A stretch of DNA of 64,000 nt from Pseudomonas sp. FP453 (lineage in GTDB: Bacteria; Pseudomonadota; Gammaproteobacteria; Pseudomonadales; Pseudomonadaceae), in the NCBI RefSeq assembly GCF_030687495.1, contig NZ_CP117435.1, positions 1 through 64,000 on the forward strand, written 5' to 3'. The position numbers were made by a program, and so were the translations under genes. The stretch's first letter is position 1; every line of letters begins with the position of its first letter. The notes beneath the pieces were generated by a model, which was not told the origin of the DNA, searched no databases, and was given only the letters and a program-made list of their open reading frames with translations. Shown piece after piece: positions 12,164 through 22,532 of the stretch.

Positions 12164-14218
12164 TCAGCTCAGCGTCGAGATGTCGGCGATATTGACGAAC
12201 AGACCACGCAGGCGCGCCAGCATGGCGTAGCGGTTTTTCCGCACGCCCGCATCTTCGGCATTGATCATCACGGCTTCGAAGAACGCATCCACCGGGTCAC
12301 GCAAGGTGGCCAGGCGCGCCAGGGCTTCGGCATAGTTGCGCTCGGCGATCAGCGGTTTCACCGCCGTCTCTGCCTTGGCGATGGCCGAGTTCAGCGAGAA
12401 CTCCTTGGCGTCGGCAAACAGGCCAGGGTCGACGTCCGCATTGCCCAGGCCTTCGGCCTTGCTCAGCAGGTTCGACACACGCTTGTTCACCGCGGCCAGG
12501 GCGTCAGCTTCCGGCAGTTTGCGGAAGGCCTGCACGGCTTGTACGCGCTGATCGAAGTCCAGCGCCGAACCCGGTTGCAGGGCACGCACCGCCAGGTACA
12601 CCGACACGTCCACGCCTTCGTCTTCGTAACGCGCACGCAGGCGGTCGAACACGAATTCCAGCACTTGCTCGGCCAGGCCGGCTTGCTTGACCTTGGCACC
12701 GAACTGGCCAACCGCGAACACCACGGCCTGGGTCAGGTCGAGGTCGAGCTTCTTGTCGATCAGGATACGCAGCACGCCCAGGGCCGCACGGCGCAGGGCA
12801 TACGGGTCTTTGCTGCCGGTGGGCAGCATGCCGATACCGAAGATACCGACGAGGGTGTCCAGCTTGTCAGCAATGGCCACGGCGGCACCGGTCAGGGTGC
12901 TTGGCAGCTCGGCGCCAGCACCGCGCGGCATGTACTGCTCGTTCAGGGCCAGGGCCACATCGTCCGGCTCGCCGTCGTTGAGGGCGTAGTAGTAGCCGGC
13001 AACGCCTTGCATCTCCGGGAACTCGCCGACCATCTCGGTGGCCAGGTCGCACTTGGACAGCAGGCCCGCACGCGCGGCCCAGGCGGAATCACCGCCAATG
13101 CGTGGCGCAATGTAGGCCGCCAGCTTGGAAACGCGCACGGCCTTGTCGTAGACGCTGCCGAGTTTTTCCTGGAACACCACGTTCTGCAGGCGCAGGTTGA
13201 AGTCTTCCAGTTTCTGCTTCTTGTCTTGCTTGAAGAAGAACTCGGCGTCGGTCAGGCGCGGGCGTACGACTTTTTCGTTACCGGCGATGATCTGCTGCGG
13301 GTCCTTGCTTTCGATGTTGGCCACGGTGATAAAGCGCGGCAGCAACTTGCCGTCCACATCCAGCAGGCAGAAATACTTCTGGTTGTCCTGCATGGTGGTG
13401 ATCAGGGCTTCTTGCGGCACATCGAGGAAACGTTCTTCGAACGAGCACACCAGCGGCACCGGCCACTCCACCAGGGCGGTCACTTCGTCGAGCAGGCTTG
13501 GCGGCACGATGGCGGTGCCTTCCTGCAGACGGGCCAGCTCTTCGGTGCGCTTGCTGATCAGCTCGCGACGCTCGTTGGCGTCGGCCAGCACGTAGGCGGC
13601 GCGCAGGTCGGCGGCATAGTTGGCCGGCGACGTGATGCGGACCGCTTCCGGATGGTGGAAGCGATGGCCACGGGACTCACGGCCAGCCTTCTGGGCAAGG
13701 ATGGTGCAGTCGATGACCTGGTCACCGAGCAGCATCACCAGCCATTGGGTCGGACGCACGAACTCTTCCTTGCGGGCACCCCAGCGCATGCGCTTGGGGA
13801 TCGGCAGGTCGTTCAGGGAATCTTCAACGATGGTCGGCAGCAGGCTCGCGGTAGGCTTGCCGGTGATCACCTGGCTGAAGCGCAGTTTCGGGCCGCTCTG
13901 GTCAATCTCGCTCAGCTCGACGCCGCACTTCTTGGCGAAGCCCAGCGCGGCTTGAGTCGGGTTGCCTTCGGCATCGAACGCCGCCTGGCGTGGCGGGCCG
14001 TCGAGGTTGATGCTGCGGTCCGGCTGCTGGGTTTCCAGCGCGGTCAGCAACACGGCCAGGCGACGTGGCGCGGCGTAGACTTTTTTCGCGGCGAACTTCA
14101 GGCCAGCGCTGTGCAGGCCTTTTTCGATACCGGCCAGGAACGCGTCGGCCAGGGTGTTCAGTGCCTTGGGTGGCAGCTCTTCGGTGCCCAGTTCAACCAG
14201 GAAATCTTGAGCACTCAT
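12164..14218 (-). CDS. glyS: Glycyl-tRNA synthetase beta subunit
   Basis: The beta subunit of the alpha2beta2 bacterial glycyl-tRNA synthetase, needed for tRNA-Gly recognition and charging. It begins [20 protein letters not shown] and is 684 residues, the normal size. An HD-like segment in the middle and a C-terminal anticodon-binding region ([14 protein letters not shown]) match the family. Its start overlaps the glyQ stop by four bases, indicating translational coupling, and gmhB follows after two bases. Confidence 0.97.
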   Translation of the reverse strand: MSAQDFLVELGTEELPPKALNTLADAFLAGIEKGLHSAGLKFAAKKVYAAPRRLAVLLTALETQQPDRSINLDGPPRQAAFDAEGNPTQAALGFAKKCGVELSEIDQSGPKLRFSQVITGKPTASLLPTIVEDSLNDLPIPKRMRWGARKEEFVRPTQWLVMLLGDQVIDCTILAQKAGRESRGHRFHHPEAVRITSPANYAADLRAAYVLADANERRELISKRTEELARLQEGTAIVPPSLLDEVTALVEWPVPLVCSFEERFLDVPQEALITTMQDNQKYFCLLDVDGKLLPRFITVANIESKDPQQIIAGNEKVVRPRLTDAEFFFKQDKKQKLEDFNLRLQNVVFQEKLGSVYDKAVRVSKLAAYIAPRIGGDSAWAARAGLLSKCDLATEMVGEFPEMQGVAGYYYALNDGEPDDVALALNEQYMPRGAGAELPSTLTGAAVAIADKLDTLVGIFGIGMLPTGSKDPYALRRAALGVLRILIDKKLDLDLTQAVVFAVGQFGAKVKQAGLAEQVLEFVFDRLRARYEDEGVDVSVYLAVRALQPGSALDFDQRVQAVQAFRKLPEADALAAVNKRVSNLLSKAEGLGNADVDPGLFADAKEFSLNSAIAKAETAVKPLIAERNYAEALARLATLRDPVDAFFEAVMINAEDAGVRKNRYAMLARLRGLFVNIADISTLS

Positions 14219-15177
14219 TGTGCAGCCTCCAGCTTAGCCAACACTTCATCACGCAGGTCCGGGGTCGCCATCGGGAAGCCCAGCTTGGCGCGCGCCAGCA
14301 GGTAGGCTTGGGCGACGGAACGCGCCAGGGTACGTACACGCAGGATGTATTGCTGACGCGCAGTCACCGAGATCGCCCGGCGCGCATCCAGCAGGTTGAA
14401 GGTATGGGAGGCCTTCAACACCATTTCGTAGCTTGGCAACGGCAGCGGCTGGTCGAGTTCGATCAGGCGCTTGGCTTCGCTTTCATAGAAGTCGAACAGT
14501 TCGAACAGCTTCTCGACGTTGGCGTGTTCGAAGTTGTAGGTGGATTGCTCCACTTCGTTCTGGTGGAACACATCGCCGTAGGTGACTTTGCCGAACGGGC
14601 CGTCCGCCCACACCAGGTCGTAGACGGAGTCCACGCCTTGCAGGTACATGGCCAGGCGCTCGAGGCCGTAGGTGATTTCGCCGGTGACCGGGTAGCACTC
14701 GATGCCGCCCGCTTGCTGGAAGTAAGTGAACTGCGTCACTTCCATGCCGTTGAGCCAGACTTCCCAGCCCAGGCCCCAGGCGCCGAGCGTTGGCGACTCC
14801 CAGTTGTCTTCGACGAAACGGATGTCGTGCACCAGAGGGTCCAGGCCGACATGCTTGAGCGAGCCCAGGTACAGTTCCTGGAAGTTGTCCGGGTTCGGCT
14901 TCAATACCACCTGGAACTGGTAGTAGTGCTGCAGACGGTTCGGGTTTTCGCCGTAGCGGCCGTCAGTCGGGCGACGACTGGGCTGCACATAAGCGGCGTT
15001 CCAGGTTTCCGGGCCGATGGCCCGCAGGAATGTAGCGGTGTGGAAAGTGCCGGCGCCTACTTCCATATCGTAGGGCTGAAGTACCACACAACCTTGCTCG
15101 GCCCAGTATTGCTGGAGGGCGAGGATCAAGTCTTGGAAGGTACGCACGGCTGGCGTAGGCTGGCTCACGAAATTCAC
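14215..15177 (-). CDS. glyQ: Glycyl-tRNA synthetase alpha subunit
   Basis: The catalytic class II subunit that forms glycyl-adenylate. Characteristic segments are [32 protein letters not shown] near the N terminus and [28 protein letters not shown] in motif 2. It is 320 residues, close to the usual 300-320. It is the first gene of the minus-strand glyQ-glyS-gmhB run, and its promoter shares a 72-base gap with divergent tag. Confidence 0.97.
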   Translation of the reverse strand: MNFVSQPTPAVRTFQDLILALQQYWAEQGCVVLQPYDMEVGAGTFHTATFLRAIGPETWNAAYVQPSRRPTDGRYGENPNRLQHYYQFQVVLKPNPDNFQELYLGSLKHVGLDPLVHDIRFVEDNWESPTLGAWGLGWEVWLNGMEVTQFTYFQQAGGIECYPVTGEITYGLERLAMYLQGVDSVYDLVWADGPFGKVTYGDVFHQNEVEQSTYNFEHANVEKLFELFDFYESEAKRLIELDQPLPLPSYEMVLKASHTFNLLDARRAISVTARQQYILRVRTLARSVAQAYLLARAKLGFPMATPDLRDEVLAKLEAAQ

Positions 15178-15249
15178 CTGTTACTTGGGCTGCGATTTAA
15201 AGAGCGGGAGTATACCCGATTCGGCCGCGCCACCATCCCCTGGAGCCTT

Positions 15250-15807
15250 ATGCCACGCTGCTTTTGGTGTTCTGAAGATCCGCTGTACATGGCATATCAC
15301 GATCAGGAGTGGGGAACGCCGCTGCGCGATGCGCAGGGCTTGTTCGAGTTGCTTTTGCTCGAAGGGTTCCAGGCGGGCCTTTCCTGGATCACCGTTTTAC
15401 GCAAACGCGAGCATTATCGAAAGGTCTTGTTTGGTTTTGATGCACAACGCTTGGCGCGGCTCACCGATGCCGAAATCGAAGCGCTGATGCTCGACCCGGG
15501 CATCGTGCGCAATCGCCTCAAGCTCAACGCCACCCGGCGCAATGCCGCCGCCTGGCTGGCGCTGGAAGATCCGGTGACGTTGCTCTGGTCGTTTGTCGGC
15601 GGCGTGCCCAAGGTCAATCACTTCAAGGACCGCAGCGAAGTCCCGGCGATCACGCCCGAGGCCGAAGCCATGAGCAAAGCCTTGAAAAAGGCCGGTTTCA
15701 CCTTTGTCGGCCCGACCATTTGCTACGCGTTCATGCAGGCCAGCGGCATGGTCATGGACCACACCCAGGACTGCGACCGTTACGCGGACCTGGCCAACGC
15801 CGGTTAG
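15250..15807 (+). CDS. tag: DNA-3-methyladenine glycosylase I
   Basis: A constitutive base-excision glycosylase that removes 3-methyladenine from alkylated DNA. The start MPRCFWCSEDPLYMAYHDQEWG places the zinc ligands at Cys4 and His17; the C-terminal partners lie in DHTQDCDRY. The catalytic Glu is in LLLEGFQAGLSW. Length is 185 residues (E. coli Tag 187). The same frame stays open far upstream, but only this ATG gives the family N terminus. It is divergent from glyQ, as in other pseudomonads. Confidence 0.95.
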   Translation: MPRCFWCSEDPLYMAYHDQEWGTPLRDAQGLFELLLLEGFQAGLSWITVLRKREHYRKVLFGFDAQRLARLTDAEIEALMLDPGIVRNRLKLNATRRNAAAWLALEDPVTLLWSFVGGVPKVNHFKDRSEVPAITPEAEAMSKALKKAGFTFVGPTICYAFMQASGMVMDHTQDCDRYADLANAG

Positions 15808-15847
15808 AATGCCGGCTTTGCGCACCACACACGATCAGGAGTGACCT

Positions 15848-16735
15848 GTGGAAAAGTTGAAAGGCGCCTTGCTGGTAGGCGCTCTCCGGTTATTTGCCCT
15901 GCTGCCTTGGCGCGCCGTCCAGGCCGTCGGCACGGCCATTGGCTGGGTCATGTGGAAAACCCCCAACCGCTCCCGCGACACGGTGCGGATCAACCTGTCC
16001 AAATGCTTCCCGGACATGGACCCCGCCGCCCGCGAGCGCCTGGTGGGCCAGAGCCTGATGGACATCGGCAAATCCCTCACCGAAAGCGCCTGCGCGTGGA
16101 TCTGGCCGGCCCAACGCTCGATTGACCTGGTCCGCGAAGTCGAAGGCCTGGAAGTGCTGCACGAAGCCCTGGCCTCGGGCAAAGGCGTGGTGGGCATCAC
16201 CAGCCACCTGGGCAACTGGGAAGTGTTGAACCACTTCTATTGCAGCCAGTGCAAACCGATCATTTTCTATCGCCCGCCCAAGCTCAAGGCGGTGGATGAA
16301 CTGCTGCGCAAACAACGGGTGCAGTTGGGCAACCGCGTGGCGGCCTCGACCAAGGAAGGCATTCTGAGCGTGATCAAGGAAGTGCGCCGGGGCGGCCAGG
16401 TGGGCATTCCCGCCGACCCGGAGCCGGCCGAGTCCGCGGGGATCTTCGTGCCGTTCTTTGCCACCCAGGCGCTGACCAGCAAGTTCGTGCCGAACATGCT
16501 CGCCGGCCACAAGGCCGTGGGCGTATTCCTGCATGCCCTGCGGCTGCCGGACGGTTCGGGTTACAAAGTGATCCTGGAAGCGGCACCGGAAGACATGTAC
16601 AGCACCGACACCGCCACGTCCTGTGCGGCGATGAGCAAGGTGGTGGAGCGCTATGTCGGCGCGTATCCGAGCCAGTACATGTGGAGCATGAAGCGCTTCA
16701 AGAAGCGCCCGCCGGGTGAGGAGCGGTGGTACTGA
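15848..16735 (+). CDS. lpxL: Lipid A biosynthesis acyltransferase (LpxL/HtrB type)
   Basis: A late lipid A acyltransferase that adds a secondary acyl chain, probably laurate, to Kdo-lipid A at the inner membrane. The GTG start is supported by an AGGAG ribosome site about six bases upstream. An N-terminal hydrophobic anchor (GALLVGALRLFALLPW) precedes the catalytic HLGNWE motif (His at about 120), followed by PADPEPAESAGIFVPFF. Length is 295 residues, normal for the family. Pseudomonads have more than one LpxL-type enzyme, so the exact acyl position and chain are inferred. It lies 40 bases after tag. Confidence 0.9.
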   Translation: MEKLKGALLVGALRLFALLPWRAVQAVGTAIGWVMWKTPNRSRDTVRINLSKCFPDMDPAARERLVGQSLMDIGKSLTESACAWIWPAQRSIDLVREVEGLEVLHEALASGKGVVGITSHLGNWEVLNHFYCSQCKPIIFYRPPKLKAVDELLRKQRVQLGNRVAASTKEGILSVIKEVRRGGQVGIPADPEPAESAGIFVPFFATQALTSKFVPNMLAGHKAVGVFLHALRLPDGSGYKVILEAAPEDMYSTDTATSCAAMSKVVERYVGAYPSQYMWSMKRFKKRPPGEERWY

Positions 16736-16767
16736 GTGCCCCGATCCATAGATCAATGAAGTCCTAA

Positions 16768-16854
16768 TGTGGGAGCTGGCTTGCCTGCGATAACATCACC
16801 TCGGTGTAACTGACAGACCGAGTTGCCAGCATCGCAGGCAAGCCAGCTCCCACA
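16768..16854. repeat. REP doublet (REPIN), CTGGCTTGCC class
   Basis: Two inverted copies of the Pseudomonas REP GTGGGAGCTGGCTTGCCTGC flank a variable middle. It sits between convergent lpxL and the TPR gene, the usual place for such elements. Confidence 0.9.
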
Positions 16855-16863
16855 GGGATCACC

Positions 16864-17175
16864 TCAGGCTTGGCGGTCGAGTTTCTTCAGGAACACCGTC
16901 ATTTCTTTTTCGGCCTGTTTGTCGCCATGGGCTTGGGCCGCTTCGATGCCCTTCTCCCACGCCAGCCGCGCGGCTGCCACATCACCTGATCCCGCCTGCG
17001 CCTTGCCCAACAACTTCCACGCCGCCGAATACTTCGGATCGAACTCGACGCATTTCTGCAAATGCTCCGCCGCCTTGGCGTTGTCCTTCAAGTCCAGATA
17101 ACCCTTGCCCAAACCAAAGCGCAGCAACGCGTTATCCACACCCTTGGCGAGCATTTTTTCCAGGGAATCGAGCAT
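16864..17175 (-). CDS. Small tetratricopeptide-repeat protein
   Basis: A 103-residue soluble protein made of helical TPR-like repeats: DNALLRFGLGKGYLDLKDNAKAAEHLQKCVEFDPKYSAAW, then KLLGKAQAGSGDVAAARLAWEKGIEAAQAHGD. There is no signal peptide or membrane helix. TPR proteins act as protein-protein scaffolds; the partner is unknown. Its position before trkA matches the conserved hypothetical at this point in P. aeruginosa. REP elements flank both sides, so it is probably transcribed alone. Confidence 0.85.
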   Translation of the reverse strand: MLDSLEKMLAKGVDNALLRFGLGKGYLDLKDNAKAAEHLQKCVEFDPKYSAAWKLLGKAQAGSGDVAAARLAWEKGIEAAQAHGDKQAEKEMTVFLKKLDRQA

Positions 17176-17216
17176 GGCGGTGTGTCCTTTAGCTATCCAG
17201 GGTTTTCAATATCGCC

Positions 17217-17297
17217 ATCGCGGGCAAGCCCGCTCCCACAGTTGGAACGCGATCTCCTGTGGGAGCGGCGGTGCGACGATTCGACTTGCCCGCGATG
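17217..17297. repeat. REP doublet, CGGGCTTGCCCG class, one arm disrupted
   Basis: The left copy (ATCGCGGGCAAGCCCGCTCC, 17217-17236, then CACA) is intact. The right copy starts GTGGGAGCGG but is interrupted by about 13 bases before TTGCCCGCGATG. It lies between the TPR gene start and the trkA stop. Confidence 0.8.
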
Positions 17298-17323
17298 ACG
17301 GTGGTAGGCCCACCCAATTTCTA

Positions 17324-18697
17324 TCAGAAAAAACTCAGCCCCACGTGGAACAGCTTCTCCACATCGCGGATATGTTTCTTATCCACAAGGAACAGGATCA
17401 CATGGTCGCCAGTCTCGATCACCGTATCGTCGTGGGCAATGATCACCTCTTCATCGCGAATAATCGCGCCGATGGTGGTGCCCGGCGGCAAACCGATATC
17501 GCGGATGGCCTTGCCGATGACCTTGCTGGATTTGGCGTCACCGTGGGCAATCGCCTCGATGGCTTCCGCCGCGCCCCGGCGCAGGGAGTGCACGCTGACG
17601 ATGTCGCCACGGCGCACGTGGGCGAGCAAGGTGCCGATGGTGGCCAGCTGCGGGCTGATGGCGATGTCGATATCGCCGCCCTGGATCAGGTCGACGTAGG
17701 CCGGGTTGTTGATGATGGTCATCACCTTCTTCGCCCCCAGCCGCTTGGCCAGCAACGACGACATGATGTTGGCCTCGTCGTCGTTGGTCAGGGCCAGGAA
17801 GATGTCGGCGTCGGCGATGTTTTCTTCCATCAGCAGGTCGCGGTCGGAAGCACTGCCTTGCAGGACCACGGTGCTGTCGAGGGTGTCGGACAAATGCCGG
17901 CAGCGTGCCGGGTTCATCTCGATGATCTTCACCTGGTAGCGGCTTTCGATGGCTTCGGCCAGGCGTTCGCCAATCTGCCCGCCACCGGCGATGACGATGC
18001 GTTTGTAGCTCTCGTCGAGCCGGCGCATTTCACTCATGACCGCGCGAATATTCGCCTTGGCGGCGATGAAAAATACTTCGTCGTCCGCTTCGATCACCGT
18101 ATCGCCCTGGGGCAGGATCGGCCGGTCACGGCGGAAGATCGCCGCCACGCGGGTTTCCACATTCGGCATGTGTTCACGCAGCTGGCGCAGTTGCTGGCCC
18201 ACCAACGGCCCGCCGTAGTACGCCTTCACGGCGACCAGTTGCGCCTTGCCCTCGGCGAAGTCGATCACCTGCAAGGCGCCGGGGATTTCGATCAGGCGCT
18301 TGATGTAGTGGGTCACCACCTGTTCCGGGCTGATCAGCACGTCCACCGGAATCGCGTCGTTGTCGAACAGGCCGGCGCGGGTCAGGTAGGCCGCTTCGCG
18401 CACGCGGGCGATCTTGGTCGGGGTGTGGAACAGGGTGTGGGCGACCTGGCACGCGACCATGTTGGTCTCGTCGCTGTTGGTCACCGCCACCAGCATGTCC
18501 GCGTCGTCGGCACCGGCCTGGCGCAGCACCGTGGGGAACGAGGCGCGACCTTGCACGGTGCGGATGTCGAGGCGGTCGCCGAGGTTGCGCAGGCGCTCGC
18601 TGTCGGTGTCGACCACGGTGATGTCGTTGGCTTCACTGGCCAAATGTTCGGCCAGCGTGCCGCCGACCTGCCCTGCCCCAAGGATGATGATTTTCAT
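17324..18697 (-). CDS. trkA: Trk potassium uptake regulatory protein TrkA
   Basis: A peripheral, NAD(H)-binding gating subunit of the TrkH/TrkG potassium transporter. Two RCK units are visible: a first Rossmann motif [17 protein letters not shown] (residues 3-19) with its TrkA-C domain, and a second [17 protein letters not shown] near 234 followed by another TrkA-C domain. The 457-residue length is standard. It is downstream of rsmB with a 23-base gap, in the conserved def-fmt-rsmB-trkA order. A perfect DnaA-box 9-mer and a degenerate parS-like half site fall in its coding sequence. Confidence 0.97.
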   Translation of the reverse strand: MKIIILGAGQVGGTLAEHLASEANDITVVDTDSERLRNLGDRLDIRTVQGRASFPTVLRQAGADDADMLVAVTNSDETNMVACQVAHTLFHTPTKIARVREAAYLTRAGLFDNDAIPVDVLISPEQVVTHYIKRLIEIPGALQVIDFAEGKAQLVAVKAYYGGPLVGQQLRQLREHMPNVETRVAAIFRRDRPILPQGDTVIEADDEVFFIAAKANIRAVMSEMRRLDESYKRIVIAGGGQIGERLAEAIESRYQVKIIEMNPARCRHLSDTLDSTVVLQGSASDRDLLMEENIADADIFLALTNDDEANIMSSLLAKRLGAKKVMTIINNPAYVDLIQGGDIDIAISPQLATIGTLLAHVRRGDIVSVHSLRRGAAEAIEAIAHGDAKSSKVIGKAIRDIGLPPGTTIGAIIRDEEVIIAHDDTVIETGDHVILFLVDKKHIRDVEKLFHVGLSFF

Positions 18698-18720
18698 CCG
18701 GTCACTCCCTTAAACCCGTT

Positions 18721-20031
18721 TCAGCCGCGCGCGGCGGCGATCTTGATCAGTTTGGCGTAGTAGAAGCCGTCGTGTCCGCCTTCTTGCGCGAGCAATTGGC
18801 GGCCATGGGGCTGCTTGATCCCGGCCGAGGTCGCGAGGTCCAGCTCCCGCGCGCCGCTGGTACGAGCGAGGAAGGCTGCGATCACTTCGGTATTTTCCGT
18901 CGGCAAGGTCGAGCACGTGGCGTAAAGCAGGATGCCGCCGACTTCCAGGGTTGGCCACATCGCGTCGAGCAGTTCGCCTTGCAGCACGGCCAGGGCGGCG
19001 ATGTCGTCGGGTTGGCGGGTGAGTTTGATGTCCGGGTGGCGGCGGATTACGCCAGTGGCGGAGCATGGCGCGTCGAGCAGGATGCGCTGGAAGGGCTTGC
19101 CGTCCCACCAGGTGGCGGTGTCGCGGCCGTCGGCGGCGATCAGCTCGGCGCTGAGGCCCAGGCGGGCGAGGTTCTCGCGCACGCGCACCAGGCGCTTGGC
19201 TTCCAGGTCGACAGCGACTACACCGGCGAGGTCTTTTTCCACCTCAAGGATGTGACACGTCTTACCGCCCGGTGCGCAGCAGGCGTCGAGCACCCGTTGG
19301 CCTGGCGCCAGGTCGAGCAGGTCGGCGGCCAGTTGTGCGGCTTCGTCCTGCACACTGATCCAGCCTTCGGCAAAGCCCGGCAGGCTGCGCACGTCGGTGG
19401 CGGCTTCGAGCACGATGCCGTCAACGCTGTACACGCACGGCGTGGCGTTGATCCCGGCGGCGGTGAGCAATTGCAGGTAGGCGTCGCGGCTGTGGTGACG
19501 GCGGTTGACCCGCAGGATCATCGGCGGATGCGCGTTGTTCGCCGCGCAAATGGCTTCCCATTGCTCAGGCCAGAACGCCTTGAGGGATTTTTGCAGCCAG
19601 CGCGGGTGGGCGGTGCGTACCACCGGGTCATGTTCCAGCTCGGCCAGCAGCGCTTCGCTTTCACGCTGGGCGCGGCGCAGTACGGCATTGAGCAGGGCCT
19701 TGGCCCAGGGCTTTTTCAGCTTGTCGGCGCAACCGACCGTTTCGCCGATGGCGGCGTGGGCCGGCACGCGGGTGTAGAGCAACTGATAGAGGCCGACCAG
19801 CAGCAACGCTTCCACATCCGCGTCCGCCGCCTTGAACGGCTTTTGCAGCAACTTGGCCGCCAGCGCCGACAAGCGCGGCTGCCAGCGGGCGGTGCCAAAG
19901 GCCAGGTCCTGGGTAAAACCACGGTCGCGGTCTTCGACCTTGTCCATCTGCGTGGGCAGCGAACTGTTCAGCGACGCCTTGCCATTGAGGACGGCGGCGA
20001 GAGCCTTGGCGGCAGCCAGACGTGGGTTCAT
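18721..20031 (-). CDS. rsmB: 16S rRNA (cytosine-967 C5)-methyltransferase RsmB
   Basis: It methylates C967 of 16S rRNA using S-adenosylmethionine. A NusB-like RNA-binding domain fills about residues 1-140; the Rossmann methyltransferase follows with [15 protein letters not shown] at about 245-260. The two catalytic Cys are in [19 protein letters not shown] and in the downstream segment [15 protein letters not shown]. The 436 residues are normal. Its start overlaps the end of fmt by four bases, indicating coupling. Confidence 0.96.
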   Translation of the reverse strand: MNPRLAAAKALAAVLNGKASLNSSLPTQMDKVEDRDRGFTQDLAFGTARWQPRLSALAAKLLQKPFKAADADVEALLLVGLYQLLYTRVPAHAAIGETVGCADKLKKPWAKALLNAVLRRAQRESEALLAELEHDPVVRTAHPRWLQKSLKAFWPEQWEAICAANNAHPPMILRVNRRHHSRDAYLQLLTAAGINATPCVYSVDGIVLEAATDVRSLPGFAEGWISVQDEAAQLAADLLDLAPGQRVLDACCAPGGKTCHILEVEKDLAGVVAVDLEAKRLVRVRENLARLGLSAELIAADGRDTATWWDGKPFQRILLDAPCSATGVIRRHPDIKLTRQPDDIAALAVLQGELLDAMWPTLEVGGILLYATCSTLPTENTEVIAAFLARTSGARELDLATSAGIKQPHGRQLLAQEGGHDGFYYAKLIKIAAARG

Positions 20032-20981
20032 TGCGCAACCACCCCGAGCACGGTGCCCACGGCAAATTTCTCACGGCGGCTGTTGAACAAATCGCTGAAA
20101 TTCAGCGCCTTGCCACCGGGCAATTGCAGACGGGTCAGACACAGCGCTTGTGCACCGCAGGCGACCAACAGGCCGTCCTTGCTGGCGCCGATGATTTCAC
20201 CGGGTGCGCCGTTGCCTTCGGCCAAGGTCGCGGCCAGCACTTTCAGGGCTTCGCCGTTGAGGGTGCTGTGGCAGATCGGCCACGGGTTGAACGCACGCAC
20301 CAGGCGCTCCAGCTCCACGGCCGGGCGGCTCCAGTCGATGCGCGCTTCGTCTTTGTTCAGTTTGTGGGCGTAGGTCGCCAGGCTGTCGTCCTGCACTTCG
20401 CCCTCCAGGGTGCCCGCCGCGAGGCCGGCGATGGCCTGGAGCACGGCCGGCGGGCCCAGCTCGGCGAGGCGATCGTGCAGGCTGCCGCCGGTGTCCTGGG
20501 CGGTGATCGGGGTGGTGACCTTGAGCAGCATCGGGCCGGTGTCCAAGCCCAATTCCATGCGCATCACGGTCACGCCGCTTTCGCTATCGCCCGCCTCAAC
20601 GGCGCGCTGGATCGGCGCCGCACCGCGCCAGCGTGGCAGCAGGGAGGCGTGGCTGTTGATGCAGCCCAGGAGTGGGATATCCAGCACCACTTGCGGCAGG
20701 ATCAAGCCATAGGCCACCACCACCAGCAGGTCCGGTTGCAGCGCCGCCAGTTCGGCCTGGGCTTCGGCGTTGCGCAGGGTCGGCGGTTGCAGCACGGGAA
20801 TGTTGTGTTCCAGCGCCAGCTGCTTGACCGGGCTCGGCATCAGTTTTTGCCCGCGACCGGCCGGGCGATCCGGCTGGGTGTACACCGCGACGATGTCATA
20901 AGGGCTGGCGAGCAGCGCCTTGAGGTGTTCGGCGGCAAATTCGGGTGTACCGGCAAAAACAATGCGCAGTGGCTCGGTCAT
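20028..20981 (-). CDS. fmt: Methionyl-tRNA formyltransferase
   Basis: It formylates Met-tRNAfMet using 10-formyltetrahydrofolate before translation initiation. The N terminus [20 protein letters not shown] and the active-site stretch [21 protein letters not shown] (Asn, His; about residues 108-128), with the later Asp in ETGVTVM-type [18 protein letters not shown], match the family. At 317 residues it is of standard size. It is functionally paired with def just upstream; a hairpin terminator lies between the two, so fmt may be expressed partly by read-through or from its own promoter. Confidence 0.96.
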   Translation of the reverse strand: MTEPLRIVFAGTPEFAAEHLKALLASPYDIVAVYTQPDRPAGRGQKLMPSPVKQLALEHNIPVLQPPTLRNAEAQAELAALQPDLLVVVAYGLILPQVVLDIPLLGCINSHASLLPRWRGAAPIQRAVEAGDSESGVTVMRMELGLDTGPMLLKVTTPITAQDTGGSLHDRLAELGPPAVLQAIAGLAAGTLEGEVQDDSLATYAHKLNKDEARIDWSRPAVELERLVRAFNPWPICHSTLNGEALKVLAATLAEGNGAPGEIIGASKDGLLVACGAQALCLTRLQLPGGKALNFSDLFNSRREKFAVGTVLGVVAQ

Positions 20982-21014
20982 GGGAGGTCTCGGTTAAAAA
21001 CAGTCACAAAAGAA

Positions 21015-21038
21015 AAAGGCTTGCCGCAGCAAGCCTTT
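21015..21038 (-). terminator. Hairpin terminator between def and fmt
   Basis: AAAGGCTTGC (21015-21024) pairs with GCAAGCCTTT (21029-21038) around CGCA. Read on the minus strand it ends in a T-rich tract, 12 bases after the def stop. It would reduce def transcripts entering fmt. Confidence 0.8.
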
Positions 21039-21050
21039 GGAAGACGGGCA

Positions 21051-21557
21051 TCAAGCTTGCTGGCGATGCTTCTTTTCCAGCTTCTTCTTGATCCGGTCAC
21101 GCTTGAGCGTGGACAGGTAATCGACAAACAGCTTGCCGTTGAGGTGGTCGCACTCGTGCTGGATGCACACCGCCAGCAGGCCTTCGGCAATCAGCTCGAA
21201 CGGCTTGCCGTCGCGGTCCAGAGCCTTGATCTTCACGCGCAGCGGGCGCTCGACGTTCTCGTAGAACTCCGGCACCGACAGGCAGCCTTCCTGGTACTCG
21301 CCCATCTCTTCGGTCAGCGGTTCGAACTCGGGGTTGATGTACACCATCGGCTCGCTGCGATCTTCCGACAGGTCCATGACCACGACACGCTGATGCACGT
21401 TGACCTGGGTCGCGGCGAGGCCGATGCCCGGGGCTTCATACATTGTTTCAAACATGTCATCGACCAACTGACGAACCTTGTCGTCCACTACGGCCACCGG
21501 TTTGGCGACAGTGCGCAGGCGCGAGTCGGGGAATTCGAGGATGTTCAAAATAGCCAT
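21051..21557 (-). CDS. def: Peptide deformylase
   Basis: An Fe(II) or Zn metalloenzyme that removes the N-formyl group from nascent proteins. The start [18 protein letters not shown] is the family N terminus; the longer in-frame extension is not conserved. Motif 1 is GIGLAATQV, motif 2 EGCLSVPEF (metal-binding Cys), motif 3 [17 protein letters not shown] (HExxH-type). It is 168 residues like E. coli Def. It heads the def-fmt-rsmB-trkA minus-strand group and is divergent from the envelope protein at 21693. Confidence 0.97.
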   Translation of the reverse strand: MAILNILEFPDSRLRTVAKPVAVVDDKVRQLVDDMFETMYEAPGIGLAATQVNVHQRVVVMDLSEDRSEPMVYINPEFEPLTEEMGEYQEGCLSVPEFYENVERPLRVKIKALDRDGKPFELIAEGLLAVCIQHECDHLNGKLFVDYLSTLKRDRIKKKLEKKHRQQA

Positions 21558-21692
21558 AAGCGTAATTGCTGCACATGTGAGGTAAAGGCAAATCGGCGTT
21601 GGGATGGACCCAAACGACCGGTGTGAAACCCTTAAAAGCCGCGAAGGCCAAGGCATTTCACGCGAACGCACATAATAAAGGAGATTCACCCC

Positions 21693-22469
21693 ATGAGGAA
21701 ATCGCTGCTCGTCTTACTGCTGTGGGCGCCGGTCGCCATGGCCCTGCTGCCATCGCCCGGCCAGCGTCTGGATCAGCCGACGCAACAGGCCATCCAGCGT
21801 TTTTTATTGCATAACCGCGTGCTTGATTCCCTGCAGGACCTGGACAACGCGCCCTACATCGTCGCGGCCGACGCCGGCCGGGTGCTGGGCGCGCCGGGTG
21901 AGCAGGTGCATGCGCGCGGCTTCCTGGACCCTTCCCACCCGATCTACGGAATATTCCGACGCGGCAAGGTCTACACCGATCCACAAACCCACGAACTGCT
22001 GGGCATCAACGCCGATGACATCGGCACCGCGCGCTTTGTGACGGTGGGCGACCTCTCCACCCTGGCCGTGCAGCGCGTGACCCAGGAAATTCGCCCAGGC
22101 GACCGCTTGCTCCGAGCCCAGCCACCCGTAGACCTGGCACGCCTGGAGGTGTCGGAACCTGCGACTTTCATTGAAGGAAAAATCATCGACGTCCCCAGAG
22201 GCGTTACCCAGATCGGCGTGCTGGATGCCGTGACCCTGAACAAAGGTCGGCGCGATGGCATGGTTGAGGGGCACCTGCTCCCCGTGATCAAGACTGGCGC
22301 CACTGTTCGCGACGCGCTTACCGGCGTCCCGACGAAACTTCCCGATGAGCGCGCCGGCACTCTGCTGGTGTTTCGCACCTACGAAAAGCTCAGTTACGGC
22401 CTGGTTCTCAAGGCATCACGCCCCTTGGCCGTAATGGACCGTTTCGAGACTGTCCATCAAAGACAATAA
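21693..22469 (+). CDS. Secreted LysM-family protein lacking its LysM domain
   Basis: At this locus pseudomonads encode a LysM peptidoglycan-binding protein of about 340 residues (PA0020-like, from memory). Here the signal peptide [17 protein letters not shown] runs almost directly into the family's C-terminal part: [42 protein letters not shown] and [20 protein letters not shown]. The protein is 258 residues and shows no LysM sequence (no YTVVKGDTLWDIS-like segment). About 80 residues appear to have been lost cleanly in frame. It is exported to the periplasm or envelope; without LysM its peptidoglycan attachment is doubtful. It is divergent from def and precedes dprA. Confidence 0.75.
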   Translation: MRKSLLVLLLWAPVAMALLPSPGQRLDQPTQQAIQRFLLHNRVLDSLQDLDNAPYIVAADAGRVLGAPGEQVHARGFLDPSHPIYGIFRRGKVYTDPQTHELLGINADDIGTARFVTVGDLSTLAVQRVTQEIRPGDRLLRAQPPVDLARLEVSEPATFIEGKIIDVPRGVTQIGVLDAVTLNKGRRDGMVEGHLLPVIKTGATVRDALTGVPTKLPDERAGTLLVFRTYEKLSYGLVLKASRPLAVMDRFETVHQRQ

Positions 22470-22498
22470 ATAGCCTGCTAAATAAGTTACCAACAGAG

Positions 22499-22507
22499 TT
22501 ATCCACA
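22499..22507 (+). other. DnaA box upstream of dprA
   Basis: A perfect TTATCCACA 26 bases before the dprA start, in the 63-base gap after the envelope gene. It could let DnaA influence dprA or act as a DnaA titration site; a second perfect copy lies inside dprA at 23096-23104. Confidence 0.45.
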
Positions 22508-22532
22508 GCTTGTTCCGGTCAAGGATGATCAG

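Noticed and set aside
12539..14305. Long open frame opposite glyS
   Set aside because: It lies wholly antisense to a well-conserved gene; such shadows are common in GC-rich DNA and the product resembles no family.
17337..17352. Fourth parS-like sequence AGCCCCACGTGGAACA in trkA
   Set aside because: Only the right half and the CCACGTGG core match; the left half differs at most outer bases and lies in a conserved coding region.
17105..18760. Open frame opposite trkA
   Set aside because: Shadow of trkA; no independent motif.
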